Positions 1 to 9,168 of a stretch of 64,000 nucleotides of DNA are shown one piece after another. The translations under genes and the position numbers were made by a program. Source of the stretch: UBA8529 sp964390565 (lineage in GTDB: Bacteria > Bacteroidota > Bacteroidia > Bacteroidales > Tenuifilaceae). Below the pieces are notes generated by a model. That model ran no database searches. It worked only from the letters and a program-made list of their open reading frames with translations, and was not told the origin of the DNA. The stretch is from NCBI GenBank assembly GCA_964390565.1, contig CAYMII010000004.1:1-64000 (forward strand), given 5' to 3'. Every line of letters begins with the position of its first letter. The stretch's first letter is position 1.

Positions 1-154
1 GTATTATAAAACTTAATAAAATCTTTTTAAAATAGATAACATTTTTATTAAAGTATTGTTTATATCGTTTGTTGAATTAATAATAATTGAGGTGTAATAT
101 TGAGTTTAAACCATTTAAAACTATATCGATCTCATCTTAATAAATACTCTACTT

Positions 155-3100
155 ATGAAAATTAAATTAATAATACTTTCATTATTTATTTCAGCAACTT
201 TTGCTGGAATAGCTCAAGAAAACTCTCCATTATGGATGAGATATCCTGCAATCTCTCCTGATGGTAGTACAATAGCGTTTAGCTATAAAGGTGATATATA
301 TAAGGTGTCAGCAAAAGGCGGGATTGCTTCAATTCTTACAACAAACCCAGCTTACGATTATATGCCAGTTTGGTCGCCTGATGGAAAGAGACTTGCGTTT
401 GCTTCGAATCGCTTTGGGAATTTCGACATTTTTACTATCTCAACGGATGGAGGAACACCAACTCGCCTAACATACTATTCAAGTGGTGAATATCCTTGGG
501 CATTTACTAAAGATGGAAAGAGTATAATATTTTCATCACAACAACAGGATAGTTATAAAAATATACTTTTCCCAAGCAATTTACTGACAGAGTTGTATTC
601 TATTTCTGTTGAAGGAGGAAGGCCTGTTCAAATATTAACTACTCCTGCTGAGAATGTTAATATTAGCCCTAATGGTAATTTGTTTTCCTATCAGGATAAA
701 AAAGGCTATGAAGATCCTTGGAGAAAACACCATACATCTTCTGTAACACGCGATATTTGGATTTACGATGCAAAACAAGGTAAACATAAAAAAATATCAA
801 ACTTTATTGGAGAGGATCGAAATCCAATATTTTCAAATGATGCAAAATCACTTTTCTATCTAACTGAGCAATGGGGTAGTTTTAATGTAGCATCGGTGAA
901 TATTGAAAGTGGAGAACCAAAACAGATTACAACTTTTGAAAAGCATCCTGTACGTTTCCTTTCAAAATCTAATAATGATGTACTTTGCTATCAATACAAT
1001 GGTGAATTGTACACTCAAGCTATTGGAGGAAAACCTCAGAAGGTTAATGTAAATATCCTTGTTGATCAAACTGAAACTGCAGTTAAGTATGAAAGTCAAA
1101 CAAGAGGTGCAACTGAGATGAGCATTTCTCCCGATGGTAAAGAAATAGCGTTCATTGTACGTGGTGATGTATTCGTAACTGCATCCGATTTCGGTACAAC
1201 AAAGCGTGTAACAAAAACCCCTGAACAGGAGCGTACGGTTAGCTTTAGTCCCGATGGAAAAAAATTGTTATATGCATCGGAAAGAGATGGTAGCTGGAAG
1301 ATTTATCAAACAAGCATCATCTCAAAAGATGAACCTAATTTTTCATTATCAACCTTATTGAAAGAGGAACCAATTGTCGCTACCGAATATGAAGCGTTTC
1401 AGCCTGCCTACTCACCCGATGGTAAAGAGGTTGCATTCTTAAAGGATAGAACAACTCTTTGTGCCATCAACCTAGAATCAAAGCAGGTTAGAACCGTTTT
1501 AGATGGTAAATACAACTACTCATATAGCGATGGAGACCAATACTATCAGTGGTCGCCTGATAGCAAGTGGTTTGCAGTTAATTTTAATGAGCACTCTCTT
1601 TGGGTTGATAGCGAAGTAGGGTTGGTGAGTGCTGATGGCTCGGGCAAATTTTACAACCTAACCAAAAGCGGTTATGCCGATAATGGTCCAAAATGGATGA
1701 TGGGAGGTAAGGCGATTATCTGGTTTAACGACCGCATGGGTATGCGTAGCCATGGCTCATGGGGCTCTCAATACGATGTTTATGGAATGTTTCTAACTCA
1801 AGAGGCATTCGATGAGTTTAATCTTACAAAACAGGAGGCCGAACTACTAAAGGATAAGAAGAAAAAGGAAAAAGAGGAAAAGGAAAAGGCCGATAAGGAG
1901 AAAGAAAAAGAAACAAAAAATAAAGATGCTAAAGGCAAAGATGAGAAGAAGAAGGTTGATGCTGAATCCCTTAAGTTTGAATTGGATAATATCGATGATA
2001 GAAAGGTGCGCCTAACAATCAACTCATCTAATATATCCGACGCAATTCTTTCTCCTGAAGGGGATAAACTTTACTATCTAAGTAGATTTGAAAAAGGGTT
2101 TGACCTTTGGGTACGCAACATTAAAGATAATGAAACAAAGCTCTTACTAAAGATTGATGGCAATGCTGGTGATATGCAGCTCGATAAGGATGGTAAGAAT
2201 ATTTATATGCTTTCGGGTGGTTCTTTGATGAAGGTTGAGATATCATCAAACAAGCAAACTAGCATCAACTTTAAAGCTGAATTCGAAGTGAACTACCCTG
2301 TAGAAAGAGATTATCTTTTTGAGCACATTTGGCGTCAAATAAGCAAGAAATTCTATGTTGATAATCTACATAACGTTGACTGGAAGTTCTACAAGAAAGA
2401 GTACTCAAGATTTTTACCTAACATTAATAATAACTTCGATTTTGCTGAAATGGTTAGCGAAATGCTTGGTGAATTGAATGGATCACATACTGGTTGTAGG
2501 TATTCTCCAAGTTTTGAAAACGCTGATAGAACGGCAAGTTTAGGATTATTCTACGATAACTCGTATACCGGTAATGGATTAAAGATTGCTGAGATTATGG
2601 ATAAATCACCTGTAATTGATGCAAAAAGCAAGATTAAAGTTGGTTCAATTATCGAAAAGATTGATGGAATAGAAATTATTGCAGGGAAAGATTATTTTTC
2701 ACTTCTTAACCGAAAAGCAGGAAAGCAAGTTCTACTTGATCTTTTAAATCCCGCAACTGGTGAGAAATGGGTTGAAACTGTAAAACCAATTTCATTTGGG
2801 GAAGAAAGCGAATTACTATACCAACGATGGGTTAACAATTGCAAAAAGGAGACTGAGCGTTTATCGAATGGTCGTATAGGTTACATCCACGTTAGAGGCA
2901 TGAACTCTGAAAGTTTTAGAGAGGTTTACTCTGAACTACTTGGTCGCTATGTAAACATGGAGGCAATTATTATTGATACTCGTTTCAATGGCGGTGGATG
3001 GCTACACGATGATTTGGCAACTCTTTTAAGCGGTAAGCGATATGCCGATTATTATCCTCATGGGCAATATATGGGATCAGAGCCAATTGCAAAATGGAGC

Positions 3101-3436
3101 AAGCCTTCAATCGTTCTAGTTGGCGAAGGGAACTATTCCGATGCACATGCTTTCCCTTATACCTATAAAACACTAAACATTGGTAAACTAGTTGGTATGC
3201 CTGTTCCAGGTACAATGACTGCCGTTTGGTGGGAAACTCAACAAGATCCAACACTAGTTTTTGGTATTCCTCAAATTGGAGTTAAAGATATGCAAGGTAA
3301 ATATCTCGAAAATCAACAGATTGAGCCTGATATTAAAGTTCCAATATCTCCTGAAGAGGCTGCTAATGGTATAGATACTCAACTTAAAGCAGCGGTTGAA
3401 GAGTTGCTAAAACAGTTGGATACTCAAAAGAAATAA
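155..3436 (+). CDS. Tricorn-like S41 family peptidase with TolB/WD40 propeller
   Basis: This 1093-residue protein is probably an exported serine protease of the tricorn/S41 class that degrades peptides in the periplasm. A Sec leader covers residues 1-20 and ends GIAQ. Residues about 25-530 hold repeated 'SPDGK' blades typical of TolB/WD40 propellers. A very charged Lys/Glu linker lies near residues 567-600. A PDZ-like segment is near 820-890, and the S41 core follows. The motif NYSDAH places the likely nucleophile at Ser995. Length and domain order fit bacterial tricorn homologues. The gene stands alone and ends at a strong bidirectional hairpin shared with aspS. Family call is firm; the substrate is unknown. 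Confidence 0.9.
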   Translation: MKIKLIILSLFISATFAGIAQENSPLWMRYPAISPDGSTIAFSYKGDIYKVSAKGGIASILTTNPAYDYMPVWSPDGKRLAFASNRFGNFDIFTISTDGGTPTRLTYYSSGEYPWAFTKDGKSIIFSSQQQDSYKNILFPSNLLTELYSISVEGGRPVQILTTPAENVNISPNGNLFSYQDKKGYEDPWRKHHTSSVTRDIWIYDAKQGKHKKISNFIGEDRNPIFSNDAKSLFYLTEQWGSFNVASVNIESGEPKQITTFEKHPVRFLSKSNNDVLCYQYNGELYTQAIGGKPQKVNVNILVDQTETAVKYESQTRGATEMSISPDGKEIAFIVRGDVFVTASDFGTTKRVTKTPEQERTVSFSPDGKKLLYASERDGSWKIYQTSIISKDEPNFSLSTLLKEEPIVATEYEAFQPAYSPDGKEVAFLKDRTTLCAINLESKQVRTVLDGKYNYSYSDGDQYYQWSPDSKWFAVNFNEHSLWVDSEVGLVSADGSGKFYNLTKSGYADNGPKWMMGGKAIIWFNDRMGMRSHGSWGSQYDVYGMFLTQEAFDEFNLTKQEAELLKDKKKKEKEEKEKADKEKEKETKNKDAKGKDEKKKVDAESLKFELDNIDDRKVRLTINSSNISDAILSPEGDKLYYLSRFEKGFDLWVRNIKDNETKLLLKIDGNAGDMQLDKDGKNIYMLSGGSLMKVEISSNKQTSINFKAEFEVNYPVERDYLFEHIWRQISKKFYVDNLHNVDWKFYKKEYSRFLPNINNNFDFAEMVSEMLGELNGSHTGCRYSPSFENADRTASLGLFYDNSYTGNGLKIAEIMDKSPVIDAKSKIKVGSIIEKIDGIEIIAGKDYFSLLNRKAGKQVLLDLLNPATGEKWVETVKPISFGEESELLYQRWVNNCKKETERLSNGRIGYIHVRGMNSESFREVYSELLGRYVNMEAIIIDTRFNGGGWLHDDLATLLSGKRYADYYPHGQYMGSEPIAKWSKPSIVLVGEGNYSDAHAFPYTYKTLNIGKLVGMPVPGTMTAVWWETQQDPTLVFGIPQIGVKDMQGKYLENQQIEPDIKVPISPEEAANGIDTQLKAAVEELLKQLDTQKK

Positions 3437-3455
3437 CTTTTGTATTAAAATAAGA

Positions 3456-3485
3456 AAAGCCCCAGTAAATTAATACTGGGGCTTT
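3456..3485. terminator. Bidirectional terminator between the S41 protease gene and aspS
   Basis: A perfect 12-bp stem (AAAGCCCCAGTA / TACTGGGGCTTT) with a short AT loop sits between the convergent stops. It is flanked by A-rich sequence on the left and T-rich sequence on the right, so it can end transcription from both sides. Confidence 0.85.
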
Positions 3486-3501
3486 CTTTTTATTGATTAT
3501 A

Positions 3502-5253
3502 TTAAGATTTCTTCACATCAATACTTAACTCTTTAAGCTGTTCATTCGAGATGGGTGAAGGGGAGTTAATCATCACATCTCTTCCTGAGTTATTCTTTGG
3601 GAATGCGATATAATCCCTAATTGAATCGGCACCACCAAATAGTGAACAAAGGCGGTCAAATCCGAATGCAATACCACCATGAGGAGGAGCGCCAAATTTG
3701 AATGCATTCATCAAGAATCCAAACTGAGCTTCTGCCTCTTCAGGTGTGAAGCCTAAAACTTCAAACATTCTTTGTTGAAGCTGTTTGTCGTGAATTCTGA
3801 TTGAACCACCTCCAATTTCAACACCATTAATTACTAAATCGTAAGCATTTGCTCTTACCTCTTTTGGATTAGTATCGAATAGTGGGATATCCTCAGGATT
3901 TGGCGAGGTGAATGGGTGATGCATCGCAAAGAATCGCTTAACATCCTCGTCCCACTCAAGTAATGGGAAATCAACAACCCAAAGTGGCGCAAATTTATTC
4001 TTATCGCGAAGGTTTAGTCTATTTCCCATTTCAAGACGAAGTTCGCAAAGACCAGTTAAAGTCTTCTTTTTATCACCTGACATGATAAGGATTAGGTCGC
4101 CTTTTTTAGCGTCCATTTTTGCTGCTATAGCAGCAAGATCTTCGGGTGTGTAGAATTTATCAATTGATGATTTGATTGAGCCGTCCTCTTCTATTTTGAT
4201 ATAAACCAAACCTTTTCCACCAATCTGAGGACGTTTAATAAACTCGGTTAGTTCATCGATTTGCTTACGTGAGTAGGCAGCGCATCCTGTAGCACAAATA
4301 CCGCCGATATATTCAGCGCCATCAAATACAACAAAACCTTTACCTTTAATTGAATCGGTTAAATCAACGAACTTCATTCCAAAGCGTAAATCGGGTTTAT
4401 CAGAACCATAGTATTTCATGGCATCTTGATACGATAATTGATGGAACGACTCGGTTATATCGATATTCTTAACAAACTTGAAAAGGTGCTTAGTTAGCCC
4501 TTCGAAAGTTGCAAGAACATCCTTGCGCTCAACGAACGACATCTCGCAGTCAATCTGAGTAAACTCAGGTTGTCTATCAGCTCTTAAATCCTCGTCGCGA
4601 AAACATTTTACAATCTGAAAATATTTATCGAACCCAGCAACCATAAGCAACTGCTTAAAGGTTTGGGGTGATTGTGGTAATGCATAAAATTCTCCAGCGT
4701 TCATCCTCGATGGAACAACGAAGTCGCGTGCTCCTTCAGGGGTAGATTTAATAAGAACGGGTGTTTCAACCTCAATAAAATCTTTGCTGTCAAGATATTT
4801 TCTAACCTCTTGAGCCATTCTATGGCGAAGCATGAGCGCCTCTTTAACAGGGTTTCTCCTTAGATCGAGATAACGATATTTCATTCTTAGCTCGTCGCCT
4901 CCATCAGTATCATCCTCAATGGTAAATGGTGGAATTTCCGATTGATTTAAAACGGTAAGTTTTTCAACCTTAACTTCTATCTCACCAGTTGGAATTTTGC
5001 TATTCTTGCTACTACGCTCAATTACTTTACCATCAACCATAACAACAAACTCTCTACCCAAACTCGAAGTAATTGATTGAAGTTCGGAGCTGCTTTTATC
5101 GTCAACAACAAGTTGAGTAATGCCATATCGGTCGCGCAAATCAATAAAGGTCATTGCACCAAGGTTACGGATCTTCTGAATCCATCCGCTAAGCGTAACA
5201 GTTTGTCCAACATTTGTAAGTCGGAGTTCACCACAATTATGAGTTCTATACAT
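3502..5253 (-). CDS. aspS: Aspartyl-tRNA synthetase
   Basis: This is a 583-residue class II aminoacyl-tRNA synthetase that charges tRNA-Asp in the cytoplasm. An N-terminal OB-fold anticodon-binding domain (about 1-105) begins with MYRTHNCGELR and the WIQKIRNLG segment. The catalytic domain follows, with RYLDLRR, the FRDEDLRADRQPEFTQ motif 2 region and motif 3 GIAFGFDRL near residues 525-535. The insert at about 290-400 is the GAD domain of bacterial-type enzymes. Length matches the bacterial family (about 590). The ATG start is immediately followed by the conserved N-terminus. It is divergent from tadA across about 100 bp. Whether it is discriminating or also charges Asn cannot be told from sequence alone. 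Confidence 0.97.
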   Translation of the reverse strand: MYRTHNCGELRLTNVGQTVTLSGWIQKIRNLGAMTFIDLRDRYGITQLVVDDKSSSELQSITSSLGREFVVMVDGKVIERSSKNSKIPTGEIEVKVEKLTVLNQSEIPPFTIEDDTDGGDELRMKYRYLDLRRNPVKEALMLRHRMAQEVRKYLDSKDFIEVETPVLIKSTPEGARDFVVPSRMNAGEFYALPQSPQTFKQLLMVAGFDKYFQIVKCFRDEDLRADRQPEFTQIDCEMSFVERKDVLATFEGLTKHLFKFVKNIDITESFHQLSYQDAMKYYGSDKPDLRFGMKFVDLTDSIKGKGFVVFDGAEYIGGICATGCAAYSRKQIDELTEFIKRPQIGGKGLVYIKIEEDGSIKSSIDKFYTPEDLAAIAAKMDAKKGDLILIMSGDKKKTLTGLCELRLEMGNRLNLRDKNKFAPLWVVDFPLLEWDEDVKRFFAMHHPFTSPNPEDIPLFDTNPKEVRANAYDLVINGVEIGGGSIRIHDKQLQQRMFEVLGFTPEEAEAQFGFLMNAFKFGAPPHGGIAFGFDRLCSLFGGADSIRDYIAFPKNNSGRDVMINSPSPISNEQLKELSIDVKKS

Positions 5254-5309
5254 TTCTAAAAATTTTAATCATGCGAAAGTAGAAAGAAAAAATTGATGAC
5301 CATATAAGC

Positions 5310-5339
5310 TTGCCCTTTTTTTACAACTTTATACCTTTG
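5310..5339 (+). promoter_or_regulatory. Bacteroidota-type promoter for tadA
   Basis: A -33 TTG (5310-5312) is followed after 19 nt by TACCTTTG (5332-5339), a match to the phylum -7 consensus TAnnTTTG. Transcription would start a few bases before the tadA ATG at 5356. Confidence 0.7.
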
Positions 5340-5355
5340 TAACTCAATAAAAATT

Positions 5356-5799
5356 ATGGAGCAAAATCAAATTGATGAGCGTTACATGCGCGAAGCCCTT
5401 AAAGAGGCTCAAAAGGCGGGGGAGAAGGATGAAGTTCCCATTGGTGCTGTTATTGTTTGCCAAAATCAGATAATTGCTCGGGCGCACAATCTAACCGAAA
5501 CGCTTAACGACCCAACGGCTCATGCTGAGATGCAGGCTATTACTGCTGCCACAAACTATCTCGGAGGAAAATATCTCGATCAGTGTACGCTTTACGTTAC
5601 CATTGAGCCTTGCCCAATGTGCGCTGGCGCACTTTACTGGGCACAGCTTGGGCGATTAGTTTATGGCTCAACCGATCCAAAGCGAGGATTTAGCTTATTC
5701 GAAAGAAAGATTTTACATCCTAAAACAACCATCTCTTTTGATATTCTTCGTGATGATTGCTCATCGCTTGTAACAAAATTCTTTCTAAAAAAACGCTAA
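5356..5799 (+). CDS. tadA: tRNA(adenine-34) deaminase
   Basis: The 147-residue protein is a cytidine/deoxycytidylate-deaminase-fold enzyme that should convert adenosine-34 of tRNA to inosine for wobble decoding. The zinc site is complete: H56-A-E58 in the motif THAEMQA, and PCPMC with C86 and C89. The N-terminal segment ERYMREALKEAQKA and length are typical of TadA rather than of cytosine or guanine deaminases. A good promoter lies just upstream, and the next gene (also RNA modification) follows after 59 nt on the same strand. Confidence 0.94.
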   Translation: MEQNQIDERYMREALKEAQKAGEKDEVPIGAVIVCQNQIIARAHNLTETLNDPTAHAEMQAITAATNYLGGKYLDQCTLYVTIEPCPMCAGALYWAQLGRLVYGSTDPKRGFSLFERKILHPKTTISFDILRDDCSSLVTKFFLKKR

Positions 5800-5824
5800 T
5801 ATTTTTATATCTCTTTCTTAGAGT

Positions 5825-5832
5825 TACTTTTG
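5825..5832 (+). promoter_or_regulatory. Possible -7 element upstream of the U32 gene
   Basis: TACTTTTG matches TAnnTTTG, 26 nt before the ATG at 5859. I see no TTG at the expected -33 position, so support is partial; the gene may instead be read from the tadA promoter. Confidence 0.35.
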
Positions 5833-5858
5833 TAACCGAATTACCTCTTTAATTTTCA

Positions 5859-7682
5859 ATGAAGTACCTAGAACTACTTTGCCCTGCAAAAGATTACGAA
5901 ACGGGTGTTGCTGCCATCAATCATGGAGCCGATGCCGTTTACATTGGTGCTTCGCACTTTGGCGCTCGCGAGGATGCTGGTAATTCGCTTTCGGATATCG
6001 AAAAACTTGTAAAGTATGCTCATCCTTTCAATGTGAGGGTTTACGTTACTGTAAATACTATCATTTTTGAAAATGAGATTGAGCAGGTAAAAAGCCTAAT
6101 CGAAGAGTTGTATCTATTAAATGTTGATGCAATTATCATTCAGGATATGGGAATCCTTGAGATGGACTTGCCGTCAATTGCAATATACGCAAGCACTCAA
6201 ACACATAACGATTCACCCGAAAAGGTAAAATTCCTCGAGAGTGTTGGCTTTAGTAGGGTAATTCTTGCACGCGAACTTTCATTGTCGGAGATAAAAGAGA
6301 TAAGCAACCAAACTAACATTGAGCTAGAATCGTTCATCCATGGAGCATTATGCGTAAGCTATAGCGGGCAATGCTATTTTAGTCAGGCTATTACCCATCG
6401 GAGCGCAAACCGTGGTGCCTGTGCACAACCTTGTCGCTCATCATACGATTTGGTTGATGGTAATGATAAAATTCTTATCAAGAATAAGCACCTTCTTTCA
6501 CTAAAGGATCTCAATTTAACCAACCATATTTCCGAACTAATTGATGCAGGTATCACCTCTTTTAAAATTGAGGGTAGATTAAAGGATATCAGCTACGTAA
6601 AGAACATTACAAGCCATTACAATTTACTGCTTAACAATATTATTTCACAGAAGAAAGGATTTAAACGCTCTTCATCGGGGGCTTGCGACATCACTTTTAA
6701 ACCTGATCCTGAAAGGAGTTTTAACCGAGGTTTTACAACCCATTTTGTTGATGGACGTGTAAAGCAGCAATCATCTATGGATACTCAAAAATCTGTAGGT
6801 AAGAGGTTAGGTATTGTTTCCGAAATAGGCAATGGTTGGTTTACCCTTAAGACTAAAGAAACTCTTGCCAATGGCGATGGTATCTGCTTTATCAACTCAA
6901 AGGGAGTCCTCACAGGACTTAGGGTAAATAGGGTGGAGCGGGGTAAAATTTTCCCTTTTGGCGAAACAAGTGAAGTTAAGGTAGGAGTTGAGATTTATCG
7001 AAACCTCGATCATGAATTCAACTTGGCGCTAAAGGCAAGCAATAAAAATCGATGGTTAGGTTGCTCATTAAAAGTTGAGCAGACCGATAGTTCTATCAAT
7101 TTTTCTGCAGTTGATGAAGATAACCACATTGTATACATTAATATTGCTGAACCTTTCGACTATGCAATGAATGCCGAGAAGGCAATAGGCAATATTAAGG
7201 GCCAACTGTCAAAATCAGGCGATACCATATTTAAGGTTCAGCAAGTGAATGTAATAATGGATAAACCAGTATTTATTCCAACATCAACTTTAAACCAGAT
7301 TCGAAGAGATTTACTTGAGAAGTTGCTTAATAAAAGGGTGGATGAGTATAAAAAACTGAAAAGGATTGAGGCTGATAGGAAACAAGATTATATTACTACA
7401 AAGCTTACCTATAAAGAAAATGCCTCCAATCAGTTATCAAAATCTTTTTATAAAAAGCACGGCATAATTTCAGTTGATAACGCATATGAGATAGATAAAG
7501 TAACCGATGCCGAGCTGATGGTTACGCGTTATTGTATTAAGTTTGAATTAGGAATTTGTCCTTCAAAACAGGGAGGAAAACCGACAGGAGAGCTATATTT
7601 GAGGGATAATAAAAACATCTACCCCTTGGAGTTTGATTGTAAGAATTGTTTGATGAAAGTTAAATCGCCAAAAAGCAGATAA
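5859..7682 (+). CDS. U32 family peptidase-like protein (RlhA/TrhP-type RNA hydroxylation)
   Basis: The 607-residue protein belongs to the 'peptidase U32' family. Characterised members such as E. coli RlhA and TrhP are needed for C5-hydroxylation of cytidine in 23S rRNA or uridine-34 in tRNA. The N-terminal half is a TIM-barrel-like region starting ELLCPAKDYETGVAAI. The U32 signature is clear at about residues 155-195: SFIHGALCVSYSGQCYFS followed by RGACAQPCR, with four cysteines suited to an Fe-S cluster. The C-terminal half has further cysteines (CKNC near the end). At 607 residues it is nearer RlhA than the shorter TrhP, but the exact RNA target is inferred. The stop abuts the next ATG directly. 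Confidence 0.85.
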   Translation: MKYLELLCPAKDYETGVAAINHGADAVYIGASHFGAREDAGNSLSDIEKLVKYAHPFNVRVYVTVNTIIFENEIEQVKSLIEELYLLNVDAIIIQDMGILEMDLPSIAIYASTQTHNDSPEKVKFLESVGFSRVILARELSLSEIKEISNQTNIELESFIHGALCVSYSGQCYFSQAITHRSANRGACAQPCRSSYDLVDGNDKILIKNKHLLSLKDLNLTNHISELIDAGITSFKIEGRLKDISYVKNITSHYNLLLNNIISQKKGFKRSSSGACDITFKPDPERSFNRGFTTHFVDGRVKQQSSMDTQKSVGKRLGIVSEIGNGWFTLKTKETLANGDGICFINSKGVLTGLRVNRVERGKIFPFGETSEVKVGVEIYRNLDHEFNLALKASNKNRWLGCSLKVEQTDSSINFSAVDEDNHIVYINIAEPFDYAMNAEKAIGNIKGQLSKSGDTIFKVQQVNVIMDKPVFIPTSTLNQIRRDLLEKLLNKRVDEYKKLKRIEADRKQDYITTKLTYKENASNQLSKSFYKKHGIISVDNAYEIDKVTDAELMVTRYCIKFELGICPSKQGGKPTGELYLRDNKNIYPLEFDCKNCLMKVKSPKSR

Positions 7683-8585
7683 ATGGAACTACTAACACCT
7701 ACCAATTGGCCAAACTATGAGCTAATCGATAGCGGAGATTTCGAGAAGTTGGAACGATTTGGAGATAGAATTGTGGCACGTCCAGAGCCTCAAGCTATGT
7801 GGGATAAATCCCTTTCCGCTGAGGAATGGAAGAAGCTGGCCGATGCCTATTTTATTAATGCCAAATCCGATAAAGGCTCAAACCTAAAGAACGACGGTGA
7901 AAGAGGCGAATGGAAATTAAAACCAGGGCTTAAGGAGCAATGGTACATCGACTATAAATATAAGGAGATGAATATCCGTTTCCGTTTAGGGCTAACCTCA
8001 TTTAAGCACATCGGGATATTCCCTGAACAGGCATCGAACTGGAACTACATTTACGACTCAATTAAAACCATTAATCAACCCAATGCAAAGGTTTTAAACC
8101 TATTTTCTTATACAGGAGGCGCATCACTTGCCGCCAAGGCTGCCGGGGCTGATGTTACCCATCTCGACTCAGTAAAACAAGTTGTTACTTGGGCTCGCGA
8201 AAATATGGAGGCATCGGGTTTAAAAGACATTCGATGGATTATTGATGATGCTGTAAAATTTGTTAGCCGCGAGGTTCGTCGTGGGAATCAATATAATGGT
8301 ATTATTCTCGATCCTCCTGCTTTTGGGCGTGGACCCGAAGGCGAGATGTGGAAACTTGAGGATGGTATTAACGATTTACTTAAAAATTGCAACCAAATTC
8401 TTGCTCCGCAGAAGAGTTTCTTGATTCTTAATATTTACTCGTTGGGCTTTTCTGCTTTAATTGCAGAAAATTTTGCTAAAACAATTTTTGACATTGAAAA
8501 ACCTAACTACGGAGAACTTTATGTGACTGAAAGAGGTGGTAGGCGTCTACCGTTAGGTGTTTTTGCTCGATTTAGGAGACCCTAA
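7683..8585 (+). CDS. Class I SAM-dependent rRNA methyltransferase, RlmI/PF10672-like
   Basis: The 300-residue protein resembles the methyltransferase domain of RlmI-type 23S rRNA m5C methyltransferases but lacks their N-terminal PUA domain. Visible motifs are NLFSYTGGAS (SAM-binding motif I, about 138-147), the acidic LDSVKQ strand end, and DPPAFGRGPEGEMW (about 209-222), the PP-containing motif IV. The ATG follows the U32 stop with no gap, so the two RNA-modification genes are almost surely co-transcribed. The precise target base is unknown. Confidence 0.82.
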   Translation: MELLTPTNWPNYELIDSGDFEKLERFGDRIVARPEPQAMWDKSLSAEEWKKLADAYFINAKSDKGSNLKNDGERGEWKLKPGLKEQWYIDYKYKEMNIRFRLGLTSFKHIGIFPEQASNWNYIYDSIKTINQPNAKVLNLFSYTGGASLAAKAAGADVTHLDSVKQVVTWARENMEASGLKDIRWIIDDAVKFVSREVRRGNQYNGIILDPPAFGRGPEGEMWKLEDGINDLLKNCNQILAPQKSFLILNIYSLGFSALIAENFAKTIFDIEKPNYGELYVTERGGRRLPLGVFARFRRP

Positions 8586-8741
8586 AGTTGTTCATAAATA
8601 CTTTCATTATTAGCGGAATGCATTGTGGTTTCTACTGAACAATTGATATTAATATTACGTTAGTAAAAAAAAATAGGAAAAAGCAACTATTTACTTTTAA
8701 AAAGTGTAATTTTATAGTGCCCGAATTTTAAATCAAATAGT

Positions 8742-9122
8742 ATGGACGTACTAAGGTATAAAGCTACAAGTCAATACCCTGAGATAATCCTTGATAAAAG
8801 CAATGGAATCTTTGAGTTTTCTGGAAACTCTCTTCCTGAAGACGCAAAAGCTTTCTATGAGCCTATTCTGCAGTGGTGGGATGCTTACATTCTTGAGCCA
8901 AACCCCGAAACTGTTATCAAATTCAAAATGATCTATTACAATACTCCAAGTTCAAAGTTGATATTTCAAGTGTTTAAGAAGATTGAGAAGTTAGCAAGCA
9001 TGGGGAATAAGGTGAAGGTGATTTGGAAATATAACGATGAGGACATTGACATCAAGGAAGCTGGGTTCGATCTTTCGGAACATGTAAAGGTTCCATTCGA
9101 ATTTCAAATCTATAAGGAATAA
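8742..9122 (+). CDS. SiaC-like regulatory phosphoprotein (DUF1987)
   Basis: This 126-residue cytosolic protein matches the DUF1987/SiaC family. In Pseudomonas, SiaC is phosphorylated on a threonine and controls a diguanylate cyclase through partner switching. The N-terminus (ATSQYPEIILDKSNGIFEFSGNSLPED), split here in reading as a STAS-like fold start, and the YYNTPSSKLIF strand are typical. Thr68 in the latter motif is the residue position equivalent to the phosphorylated site, by visual alignment only. No SiaA phosphatase, SiaB kinase or cyclase gene lies beside it. It ends at a strong terminator. Confidence 0.75.
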   Translation: MDVLRYKATSQYPEIILDKSNGIFEFSGNSLPEDAKAFYEPILQWWDAYILEPNPETVIKFKMIYYNTPSSKLIFQVFKKIEKLASMGNKVKVIWKYNDEDIDIKEAGFDLSEHVKVPFEFQIYKE

Positions 9123-9124
9123 AA

Positions 9125-9146
9125 AAAGGCTCGATCTCGAGCCTTT
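9125..9146. terminator. Bidirectional terminator after the SiaC-like gene
   Basis: A perfect 10-bp stem (AAAGGCTCGA / TCGAGCCTTT) with a 2-nt centre lies directly after the stop and before the convergent gene ending at 9169, with A and T tracts on the two sides. Confidence 0.85.
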
Positions 9147-9168
9147 CTTATTTAATATTGTTTCCTAA

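Noticed and set aside
1798..2022. Minus-strand frame of 74 codons rich in Ser and Phe
   Set aside because: It is the complement of the Lys/Glu-rich linker of the S41 protease; low-complexity shadow.
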